Notes under the pieces: model-generated | What the model was told of the DNA's origin: nothing | Database searches by the model: none | Seen by the model: only the letters and a program-made list of their open reading frames with translations | Shown here: piece by piece, positions 55,201-64,000 of the stretch | Position numbering within the stretch: position 1 is the stretch's first letter | How the letters are laid out: the number at the start of each line of letters is the position of its first letter | Program-made: the position numbers and the translations under genes | Assembly (NCBI RefSeq): GCF_002575655.3 | Contig: NC_053040.3 | Span: forward strand, 362,574,267 to 362,638,266 | Reading direction: 5' to 3' | DNA from: Aegilops tauschii subsp. strangulata | Taxonomy: Eukaryota; Streptophyta; Magnoliopsida; Poales; Poaceae | DNA: 64,000 bases

Positions 55201-56147
55201 AGCTAATGAATTATTGAGCTACAATATAAGCCCTTTATGTGATGTCGCTCAGACGTCCGACTGTGGCATGTTCGTCTTTTATTTTCTGTTATAAGCCCTT
55301 TATGTGATGTCGCTCAGACATCCGACTATGGCATTATTATTATTCTTGCAGTTTCCTCTCGAGGAGTCATTCAGACACTCGTTTGGCACCAGCATTATTA
55401 TTCTGCAGTTTCCTCTCGAGGAGTCATTCAGACACTCGTTTGGCACCAGCATTATTATTCTGTAGTTTCCTCTCGAGGAGTCATTCAGACACTCGTTTGG
55501 CACCAGTATTACTATTCTTGCAGTTTCCTCTCGAGGAGTCTTTCAGACCCTCGTTTGGCACCCAGTATTTATTATCTCTATGTCTAAACGCATTGGTTAA
55601 CTTGTTTATACGCTTCATGTTTACATTTGTTATATCTTATGTCCAAACTATCTTGCGAGTACTTTCACAGTACTCGCCTGGCTTGTTGATTTGGCCAGAT
55701 GTTGACGAAGGCGATCTCTTCGATGAAGAGTTTTATAGCGCGTCCGACGCCTAGAGGAATCCCAGTCAGTCCTGCGCGATCCCGGATATTGGTCACTTGT
55801 ATTATATACGCTTCCGCCACCCGCAATAAGCCTCCTCGAGCCTCACTCCGACGCTCGAAGAGCTGTAGTCTTCAGGAGTCATATCACTCGCTTCGCGGTG
55901 ATATTTCCACCACCGTTATTATCGTGAGTTAGTAGTTATGCCACCCTATCCGCCGTCTCGTTTTATCGGCGTGCATGTAATAAATTGTTGGGCAGTCTCC
56001 GCTCAACCTTGTATTATATTCAGTACTCCTGGTATTTTTTCTTCTGTGACCAAGATATTGTCTACCAGTGGGAAGGAATTCTTCCTTACTGGTCCGTAAA
56101 AGGGATTGGTCTCTCAATAATTATTTTATTGAAAACCGGTCGTGACA
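52203..56147 (+). repeat. chromovirus LTR3 (3945 bp)
   Basis: Starts TGTGACACCC, ends GGTCGTGACA and is followed by the TAAAA target copy. TATAAATA at 53500-53507. Confidence 0.94.
55348..55564 (+). repeat. minisatellite in LTR3
   Basis: Four units as in LTR1 and LTR2; the third unit has TGTAG instead of TGCAG at its start. Confidence 0.9.
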
Positions 56148-56152
56148 TAAAA

Positions 56153-57751
56153 GCCCGGTTTATCCAGAATTTTAAACATACATGCAAGCAGCCTATGTCA
56201 ATTGTGGATTTGGACTCCTGTGTCCAAGAAGAAGGCAAGTCAACAATCCATTGGGTGCGCCGGGTCTCAACTATCCTGCACTCATCGGATCGTATCAATG
56301 TCGGCTCAGCAGTCTTGATGTTAGAGAAGAATTGTCGTTTTATGCCCCTTAAGCAAAAACTAGGGCGGCTCAAGGGCCACTGCAGTGACATGGGGGAGCT
56401 GATGGCGGTTCTGGTTAAGTATGCTGACTCTGATAGTACCAAGGACCCCGAGTCTGATGATGAAAAGCCAGGAAAGGGAAAGAAGAGTAGCAACACCAAA
56501 GGGCAGCAACACAACCCGGCGAGTCAGGAAGGCAACGGCAAGCGCAAGGCTGATAATAGTTTGGATTTTGTGGCTAACACCAATACAGAAAATAATGGTC
56601 AGCGTCGTAAGGGAAAGCCGCCTCCTCGGTTTGGGGGGCCAAGTTTCAATCTCGAGCAGCTGCTGAATCAGCCCTGCCCGAAGCATGGTACACGGGAAAG
56701 GCCGGCCGCTCACCTCTCGAAGGATTGCTTCATTATGAAGGAGTACAAAAATTCCAATCTTTTTCAAGACAATCATGGGCCGGGCGGCGGCTCAGGTTCC
56801 GGCTTTCACGGTCTAGGTTACGGTGGTGGCGGTTCTAATTCCAGTTTCCAGGGCCAAGGCAATCAAGGTGGTTTTAATCAACAGTCTGGTCAGGGGAATC
56901 AACAGCAGCAGTTTGGTTATCAGAGCAACCCGAAGCAGTTGAATAGTGGGCAGTACCATGTTTTCACCATGAGTTTGTGCAAGCGGGATCAGAAGCTCCA
57001 TAAAAGGGCAGTGAACACCGTTGAGCCGGCGGTTCCCCGTTACTTACGATGGTCTGAGCAGCCCATTGTATGGAGTCGTGAGGATCACCTGCCCCGGGTT
57101 GATAACATGGGTCACTTGGCGCTGGTGGTGGCACCTCAGGTCGGAGGGTACAAGTTCACTAAGGTACTCATGGATGGAGGCAGCAGCATCAATATCCTTT
57201 ACTATGATACTTTCCGTCGCATGGGATTAACCGACAAAAATCTTAAACCGTCCAATACTATTTTCCATGGAGTGGTGCATGGTGAGTCGGCATACCCGGT
57301 GGGCAAGATTGCTTTGGAGGTAGCCTTTGGGGATGAGTACGATTCCAGAGCAGAGACTTTAACATTTGAAGTTGCTAAGATCCAGAGGCCGTATCATGCT
57401 CTGTTTGGACGGCCGGCTTATGCTAAATTCATGGCGAGGTCGTGTTATGTTTATTTGCAGCTTAAAATACCGGGTCACAAGGGCACTATCACGGTGCATG
57501 GAAGTCGCAAGATAGCCTTGGAGTGTGAAGAGGGTGATGCTGCTTACGCTGAGTTTGTTTGTGCAACAGAGGAGTTGAAATTTTACAAGGATAATGTTGA
57601 CCCGGCGGATATGACATCTTTGAAGAAGCCAACCATAGAGCTTGACCCCTTGTTGAAGTTTAAGTCGGCAGATGACACTAAGCTAGTTGACTTCATTCCT
57701 GGCGGCTCATCCAAGCAGTTCAGTATCATTGCTAATTTGGATCCGAAATAG
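56153..57751 (+). pseudogene. Tat-2 gag (3' part) and protease, ending at TAG
   Basis: Open from the chromovirus junction to TAG at 57749-57751. It continues gag (A-R-F-I-Q-N-F-K), then a lysine-rich nucleocapsid region, a Gly/Asn/Gln-rich low-complexity stretch (about 56770-56940) and the protease with L-M-D-G-G-S-S near 57168. It ends in Y-H-A-L-F-G-R-P-A-Y-A-K-F-M and I-I-A-N-L-D-P-K. The terminal TAG sits at the same homologous position as in Tat-1 (12531-12533), and the frame is open after it. The frame itself has no internal break here. Confidence 0.85.
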
Positions 57752-60700
57752 GAAAGCGCGCTCATCGGGTTCATTCGTGACAACCGGGACATCTTTGCAT
57801 GGAAGCCTTCAGACATGCCAGGTGTACCGAGGGAACTCGCTGAGCACACTCTCAATATTGATCCAAAGTTTAAATCGGTCAAACAATTCCTTTGTTGTTT
57901 CAATGAAGAGAGGCACAAGGCTATTGGTGAGGAAGTAGCCCGGCTCTTGGCGGCTGGGTTCATTGTTGAAGTTTTTCACCCTGAGTGGCTGGCTAACCCG
58001 GTGCTGGTACTTAAGGAAAACGGCACCTGGCGCATGTGGTGTGGATTATACGGACTTAAACAAAGCTTGTCCGGCTGATCCCTTTTCTCTCCCCCGTATT
58101 GATCAGATTTTTGATGCTACGGCGGGTTGTGAGCGTTTAAGTTTTTTGGATGCTTATTCTAGTTATCATCAGATCAAGATGGCAGTTAAGGACCAGTAGA
58201 AAACAGCCTTGAGCAGTCCCTTTGGACCCTTCTGTCATGTGTCTATGCCTTCTGGGCTCAAGAGTGCCCAGGCGACTTACCAGCGGTGTGTGCAGAGTTG
58301 TCTGCATGATCAGATCGGAAGCAATGTTCATGCCTATGTGGATGATATTGTGGTGAAATCCAGGAAGAAGGAAACCTTGATAGATGATTTAAAGGAGACC
58401 TTTGACAATCTCCGGGTTTACAAGATGATGCTTAACCCGGCCAAGTGTGTTTTTGGTGTGCCAGCAGGCAAGCTCTTGGGATTTCTGGTTTCGGAACGGG
58501 GTATTGAAGCTAACCCGGAGAAGATAAAGGCTATCACCTCTCTAGCTAAGCCGGCATGTATCAATGATGTTCAGCGTTTGGCGGGTCGTATTGCGGCCTT
58601 AAGCCGGTTCATAAGTCAGTTGGGTGAGAAGGCTATCCCTTTGTACCAGATGATGAAGAAGACATATCACTTTGTCTGGAGTGATGCTGCTGATCAGGCA
58701 TTCGAGGCCTTGAAGAAACAATTGGCTGAGCCGCCGGTTCTTGCTGCTCCCATTCAGAAGGAGCCTTTGTTGTTATATGTGGCTGCAAATAGCCGAGCTG
58801 TTAGTGTAGCTATTATCGTGAAAAGGAAGGAATCAGGCAAGGAGCATCCGGTTCAGCGACCAGTTTACTACATCAGTGAGGTGCTTATTGAGTCCAAGCA
58901 GAGGTATCCGCATTGGCAAAAGCTTGTGTATGGGGTGTTCATGGCTAGTCGAAAGCTAAAGCAACATTTTCTGGGTCATCCCATCACTGTGGTTAGTTCT
59001 GCTCCTCTGGGGGATATTATTCAGAATAGAGAAGCCACAGGTCGGGTAGCCAAGTGGGCCATTGAGCTTGGACCTCATGGTTTGAAGTATATGCCTCGAA
59101 CAGCCATTAAGTCTCAAACGCTTGTGGATTTCATAAATGATTGGACAGAGCTGCAGATGCTTGAGGAGAAGCCGGATAACACTTATTGGACTATTCACTT
59201 TGATGGATCTAGGCAGTTGGAGGGCTCGGGGCTGGAGTTATTTTGACTTCCCCACGAGGTGATAAATTTTCTTACATTCTCCAGTTGATGTTCCCTTGTA
59301 CTAACAATGCAGCTAAGTATGAGGCCTTCCTCCATGGTCTTCGGATGGCTAAGGAGATGAACTTAAGCCGGGTGAGGTGTTTTGGCGACTCGGATATGGT
59401 GGCTCAGCAAGTTTCTGGTACTTGGGATTCCAAGGATCCACTCATGGCGGCTTATCGTCGAGAGGTTGATGCTATCGCGGGTCACTTCAAAGGTTATCAA
59501 GTTGAACATGTTGATCGCGGGAAAAATGAGGCGGCTGATTCTTTGAGCCGGTTAGGGTCCCAGCTTAAGCCGGTGCCACCTAACACTTTCCTGGATATCC
59601 TGCATAACCCTTCGGTCGAATTGCCCACCGAGGAAGATCTTGCTATTCCTGACCTGGAAGCACAACTAGTGGCGGCTCTTCATGCTATTCCTGGTTGGAC
59701 AGCTCCATATTTGTCTTATATGACCCGAGGCGAGTTCCCTGAGGATGAAACTTTGGCCAGGCAGATAACCCGGTGGTCTAAGTCAATGTCCATTGTCAAC
59801 GGAGAGTTGCATCATCGCAGTGTTACAGGGGCATTTCAACGTTGTCTTTCTCTTGAGGAAGGCTGCAAATTTTACGGGAGATTCATGAAGGAGATTGTGG
59901 TCATCATGCCGGCTCTAAGTCTCTCGTAACCAAGGCTTTTTGTCACGGATTATATTGGCTGACGGCTCATGCTGACGCGGAGGATTTGGTCAGTAAATGT
60001 GATGGTTGTCAGAAACTCTCACGACGAGCTCATGTGCCGGCTCAAGAATTGAGTATGATTCCAATTGCTTGGCCATTTGCAGTCTGGGTGCTTGATATGG
60101 TTGGGCATTTCAAAAGGTCCAAGGATAAAAAGACTCGCCTTTTGGTGGCAGTTGACAAATTTACAAAGTGGGTGGAGGCAGAGCCGGTCAGTAAGTGTGA
60201 TGCGACGACGGCAGTTAAATTTATCAAAAAGGTGATTTTTCGTTTTGTCTTTCCCCACAGCATTATAACTGATAATGGAACTAATCTGTCTAAGGGTGCT
60301 ATGAAAGAATTTTGTCAATGTGAGCATATTCGACTAGATGTGTCATCAGTGGCTCACCCTCAGTCTAATGGTCAAGCAGAAAGAGCCAACCAAGAAATTT
60401 TCAGAGGCATCAATCCTCGGGTTATGTTCCCTTTGCAGAGGACGCCGGGTTGTTGGGTGGAGGAATTACCCTCCATGTTATGGAGCATCAACACCACCCC
60501 TAACAGATCTACAGGTTACACGCCTTTCTTCATGGTTTACGGAGCAGAGGCGGTTCTCCCTAGTGACATCCGTCATGATTCGCCCCGTGTGGCGGCTTAT
60601 GTTGAAGCTGATAATGAAAAAGCACATCAGGATGCACTTGACCTATTGGATGACGAGCGTGACCTTGCGGCGGCTCGTTCGGCGATTTACCAGCAAGATC

Positions 60701-60954
60701 TGCGCCGCTATCACAGCCACCGGATTAAAACCAGAACCTTTTAGGAAGGTGATTTGGTGATCCGGCTTATCCAGGATCTATCTGATATGCACAAGCTATC
60801 CCCACCTTGGGAAGGGCCCTTTGTGGTCAGCAAAAATCTGAACAATAGGTCATACTACCTTATCAATGTTCGAGACCACAAGGACTCACGCACATCGGAG
60901 GAGGAGACCCGCCGGCCGTGGAATATTGCTCATCTTCGGCCTTATTACACCTGA
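57752..60954 (+). pseudogene. Tat-2 pol: reverse transcriptase, two RNase H domains, integrase; frameshifted
   Basis: Continues directly after the TAG (E-S-A-L-I-G-F-I-R-D-N-R-D-I-F-A-W). A small insertion near 58035 shifts the frame, and TAG at 58197-58199 breaks it. Reverse transcriptase Y-V-D-D lies near 58335. The Ty3-type RNase H has L-Y-V-A-A-N-S-R in place of a catalytic Asp motif (near 58777). The second RNase H has H-F-D-G-S near 59200, then a frameshift near 59240. Another shift near 59930 precedes the integrase, with C-D-G-C, V-L-D-M-V-G, I-T-D-N-G-T and G-Q-A-E-R-A all present. A TAG at 60742-60744 replaces Gln in the C-terminal R-T-F-Q-E-G-D-L motif, and the final stop is at 60952-60954. 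No chromodomain. Confidence 0.88.
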
Positions 60955-62326
60955 GCCACTGGCTCTTGTGATGTACATATTATGACAATGTATATATTTT
61001 GATGAATATAATAAAGTCGGCATCCCTGCTAATTCAGGGCCTCTGTCGTTTCATTTCTGAGAATAATGAGTCTTTATTGTCATCATCCCTTGGGGGCTTC
61101 CTGCTCACTGAGTATAGCTATGACTACCATTTTGGTCCGGCTTATACGCCATGATTACAAAAAACACTTGGGGCTTCCTGCTCATTGAGCATAGCTAGGC
61201 CTACCCTTGTTGATCCGGCTTATGTGCCTGGAATAAAATGTTACTTCGGGGCTTTTTGTTCAACGGACAAGAGTTTTCATGACCCTTGTAATAGGCTTGA
61301 AAGCCAGGTGTATTCACCTAAAATCCCGGGTTAACCTGCCTTTTTAAGTCTGCCACTCCGCCCAGATTGACTGGAATGACTCGCCGTACTTTTGACAAGT
61401 CAATCTTATATAGACCCTGAACTTGTCAAAGTTAAAACGACGATTGATCATGTGAGGCCCGGCTTATAAGGTTTGCATGAAGGTTTAACTCAGCGGCTGT
61501 GCGGCCCTTTGAAAGCACTTGATTTTTAGGCCTGGCAGCCTATGAAAAGCCTTGTTTTTATATTTTGATTTATATTTGAACCTTTTTTAGGTTCATCTCT
61601 TGTGACATGATAATACATGGTTGAAAACCGATGAAGGCTATGATGCCTTATGGTTCATATATGAAACTATCCACTGTTTATTAACCCGGCCTGGCTTTGG
61701 AGTATAAGTCGCTAGTGTATGAAGATCTTATATATTTGGAAGCAATGTGCTCTAAGTTTTGGGATATTACCCCTTGCTGCATATGGCGTTGTAAGCCGGC
61801 AGTATATGATAATTGAAGAGGGCATTGTACGCTCAATCTTTTGGGTTGTCACCCTTCTTATGTTGGTATGATAAGCCGGCAGTGTGAGCAAATATCACAG
61901 GTATGATATTTCTGTTATGATTATATATAGTTATGATTAAACAGGCCCTAGTTATGGACTGTTTTAGTCACCAGTGGTTTTATATGGGGTATTATGACCC
62001 ATACTGCGGTAAACCGTCAGGGCACTAGTGATCTGTTTGTTTACATGAACAGATTCAAATTGATGATATTATAAGCATAAATTGCAGATCTTAAATTGGC
62101 GGATCAGCAGTGTTATGCAAAACAAAACGTGCTCGATGGCACGACAAATCAAAGTTTAACTAGCCTATTACAAGGCATACGATGGCCCACCAAGCATAAG
62201 TGTTCTGACGATATCAGTGCAGCAAAGTATTACGCTCAATAAACCGGCTCATGAGTGTGGGTAGGTTGAAGCCTCCAGGTTGTCCTGCGCCTCTTCTTCA
62301 TCTTCAGCTCCTTGGTTATCCACCAG
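60955..62326 (+). other. Tat-2 non-coding spacer after integrase, with degenerate repeats
   Basis: No gene seen. GGGCTTCCTGCTCA(C/T)TGAG with following blocks occurs at about 61094 and 61166 (period about 72 bp). A looser pair with TAAGCCGGCAGT lies at about 61792 and 61872. Many CCGGCTTAT motifs. It corresponds in position to 15975-16698 of Tat-1. Confidence 0.6.
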
Positions 62327-64000
62327 CTAGAAGTCAGGCGTAGCCCAGTTGATACCGGTCAACGCTCTAAATACAGCTTCGTCATCAATGAGGTTTGATG
62401 GATCAATGTCAGGAGCGAAGGTGTGCTTACGAATCGGCGGGATGAGATTCGTTGGCTCGTGAACCGGCGCGCTAACTCTCTTGTTGTCAGCATCATAAGC
62501 CTCCTGGTATGAGGATAGACTGGTTTCGTCAGCCAGCTTGCTTGCTAAAGGACGCATGGCTCTTGCTATTTCTGCAAAATCGTCAGCACTGAAGTCAGAT
62601 ATGTCTTCTTTGACAATGGGACATCCGTTGGCCAAATCTTCTGGGTCAAGATCGGCTTGCCATGCCTTTGCCCGGCTTAAGGCAGTTAGGGCGTCGGCTC
62701 TGGCAGCTCCCCGTTTTAAGTCATCAATTCTTTTGGGCAGCACGGATAGTTGCTTCAGTGTATCTTTGATAAGTGTTGAAGGAGATTTCTTGTGCAGCGT
62801 AGCAGCGATGGTTCATTGGGCACTAGTATATAACTGCTCTACAAGAGTGTAGACAACTTTAAGCCGCATGCGCATGTCTGAGCCCAACTTAGCGCTCCGA
62901 GAACCTGTATCAGTAAAGTTATGGGTAAGCCGGCAGTCGTTTATAATATGATTATTAAGATGCAAGGGATATATGTTCTTACCGAAGATGGCTGATAACA
63001 TAATATTAATCTGCTATTTTAAGCCGGATAACTCCTCCGTCACCGGTTTAAGCACGGTTTCAGCTTCTTCTGCTCTCTTCAATAGAGCTGCCTTTTTAGT
63101 TTCCCGGCCATTTTTTTCAGTGTTGAAGTTTTGTTTTAGCTGCTCAATGTTCTCTAAAGCAGTCTTCAATTCTGACTTAGCCTTGGATGTTCCAGATTGT
63201 TGAGTCTTTATATTGGCCTTCAGATCATTGAGCTGCGAGTCCTTTTCAGAAAGTTCAACCTGTGATATAAACATGACAGAATATTGTGAGTATTGCTAAA
63301 GTCCCAAGCACAATACAAGTATGATACTTGGTACTTGGGGGCTAATGCATATTTGCTCTTAAGAAAACTTTTGAAGTCCCAAGCACAATACAAATATTAT
63401 ACTTGGCACTTGGGGGCTAATGTATGTTGCTCTTTTAAGATAGGATCATTGGCTGACCCGGACAAATGATGTGATCCGTTTTACAAAGACTACAGCTTGG
63501 ATTGTTGATTTCAAACAAGATTATTAGTCCCGGCTTATTCATGACTGATTAAGCCGGAACTTGGGGGCTACGTAAGCAAAGTTGATTTCTTGCTACTTAA
63601 GTCCCGGCTTAATATATTTATTAAACTGGCCCTTGGGGGCTACACATGCAAAATTGAAGTACTGGTGTTATAAGTCCCGGTTCATATTGAAAGCATACAC
63701 CGGCCCTTGGGGGCTACTAGATTTGATCTATGCAACTATTGAAGTTTACGGTACATTCTATTCTATCATGTCTAATAAACTTGGCGGCTAAGGGAAGTAT
63801 GTTCATGCAAAAAGGAATTGCAGCATTTACCTCATAGCGCTCCTTCATCAGGTTTACTAAGCCGGCTTCAAAATCACGGCTGGTGTATAGACGATTCAAG
63901 TAGCCAGAGTGGATGTCTTGGGAATTGAACTGGGAGTAGCTCTCCAAGTCAACTTTCCACTTGCCTTTATCTTCAGCAGAAATTTCTTCTTTGGCGTTGT
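62327..64000 (-). pseudogene. Tat-2 antisense gene, 3' exons; 5' part beyond the window
   Basis: Minus-strand exons: (beyond the edge)-63831, open for at least 56 codons and ending at a GTAAATG donor; 63259-62983, between a CACAG acceptor and a GTAAGAA donor; 62904-62327, after TACAG and ending in TAG. The middle exon is a lysine/glutamate-rich coiled coil (E-K-D-S-Q-L-N-D-L-K). The last contains A-L-T-A-L-S-R-A-K-A-W...L-D-P-E-D-L-A, which resembles A-R-R-A-L-E-F-A-K-A-W...L-S-L-D-Q-L-A in the last exon of the Tat-1 antisense gene. Premature stops at 63014-63016 and 62813-62815 show it is dead. The intron between 63259 and 63831 is full of CTTGGGGGCT repeats. A Transposase_28-like first exon would be expected to the right of the window. 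Confidence 0.7.
63299..63436 (+). repeat. tandem duplication in a Tat-2 antisense intron
   Basis: AGTCCCAAGCACAATACAA followed by ATACTTGG(T/C)ACTTGGGGG occurs from 63299 and again from 63375, a period of about 76 bp with few differences. Confidence 0.8.

Larger units (their letters stand above)
30079..56147 (+). mobile_element. chromovirus (Tekay/Del-type gypsy) complex with three LTRs and two internal domains
   Basis: The structure is LTR1 (30079-36766, containing a 2.7-kb solo LTR), internal domain 1 (36767-42514), LTR2 (42515-46461), internal domain 2 (46462-52202) and LTR3 (52203-56147). LTR lengths after removing the solo LTR and one TSD copy are 3947, 3947 and 3945 bp. A single TAAAA duplication bounds the whole. 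Each internal domain has a TGGTACCAGAGC primer site, an extra ORF, gag-pol with a C-terminal chromodomain, and a polypurine tract. This is the known multi-LTR product of recombination, here with both internal domains nearly complete. Confidence 0.94.
27843..64000 (+). mobile_element. Tat-2: second Tat-clade gypsy retrotransposon, 3' end outside the window
   Basis: 5' LTR (about 27843-28360), PBS, gag (interrupted after 30078 by the chromovirus complex), then from 56153 gag-protease, reverse transcriptase, two RNase H domains, integrase, a repeat-rich spacer and part of an antisense gene up to the window edge. Removing 30079-56147 and one TAAAA copy rejoins the gag frame exactly between W-A-E-L-K and A-R-F-I-Q. 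Domain order and motifs parallel Tat-1, but sequences differ throughout and base composition is less GC-rich, so it is a different family. Many stops and frameshifts. Confidence 0.88.

Noticed and set aside
1..64000. Bacterial-style operons, CRISPR arrays, tRNA and rRNA genes
   Set aside because: None seen. The repeats are LTRs, minisatellites and transposon subterminal motifs, without CRISPR-like regular spacers.

Overview
This window is plant nuclear DNA, almost certainly from a Triticeae grass (wheat, Aegilops or barley group). I see no ordinary host gene, rRNA, tRNA or CRISPR array. The sequence is nested transposable elements: a CACTA transposon, a Stowaway-type MITE, and several Ty3/gypsy LTR retrotransposons whose termini, target-site duplications (TSDs) and primer binding sites (PBSs) can be read directly. 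The taxonomic call rests on the Athila/Sabrina-like LTR start (TGATACGTCTCC...), the CACTA terminus CACTACAAAAAATACACTTCC and the MITE end CTCCCTCCGTCCCATAATAT, all familiar from Triticeae genomes.

Layout, left to right. (1) 1-3932 is the right end of a CACTA element with spliced exons, a MITE in an intron, and a GGCC-rich subterminal repeat field. (2) It sits inside a minus-strand gypsy element whose gag-protease remnant, PBS and 886-bp LTR occupy 3933-6020. (3) That element sits in the 5' LTR of a plus-strand Athila-clade element (6021-26764) that has gag and protease but no reverse transcriptase. (4) Its coding region is split by a 13,971-bp Tat-clade element, 'Tat-1' (8330-22300, TSD CCACT). 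(5) 26765-27842 holds an LTR-like fragment and unclassified DNA. (6) A second Tat-clade element, 'Tat-2', starts near 27843 and runs off the right edge. (7) Its gag is split by a 26,069-bp Tekay/Del-type chromovirus complex (30079-56147, TSD TAAAA). This complex has three LTRs and two internal domains, and a 2.7-kb solo LTR (TSD TTTAT) lies inside the first LTR.

The most interesting biology is accessory coding in the retrotransposons. Tat-1 carries, antisense and 3' of integrase, a six-exon gene with its own TATA box. Five of its exons join in phase; the sixth needs one mutated acceptor. It encodes a protein with a Transposase_28-like N-terminus, coiled coils and an acidic C-terminus. Tat-2 has the 3' part of a comparable antisense gene at the right edge, with a shared C-terminal motif. 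The chromovirus carries an extra 268-codon ORF between PBS and gag with a weak double-stranded-RNA-binding-like pattern. Both Tat elements have UAG at the same position between protease and reverse transcriptase, and a Kozak-like AUG inside the PBS.

Nearly every reading frame is damaged by stops or frameshifts, so the window is a graveyard. The best-preserved polyprotein is chromovirus copy 1, with one frameshift. Family names are tentative because no database search was possible; nesting and termini are read from the sequence.
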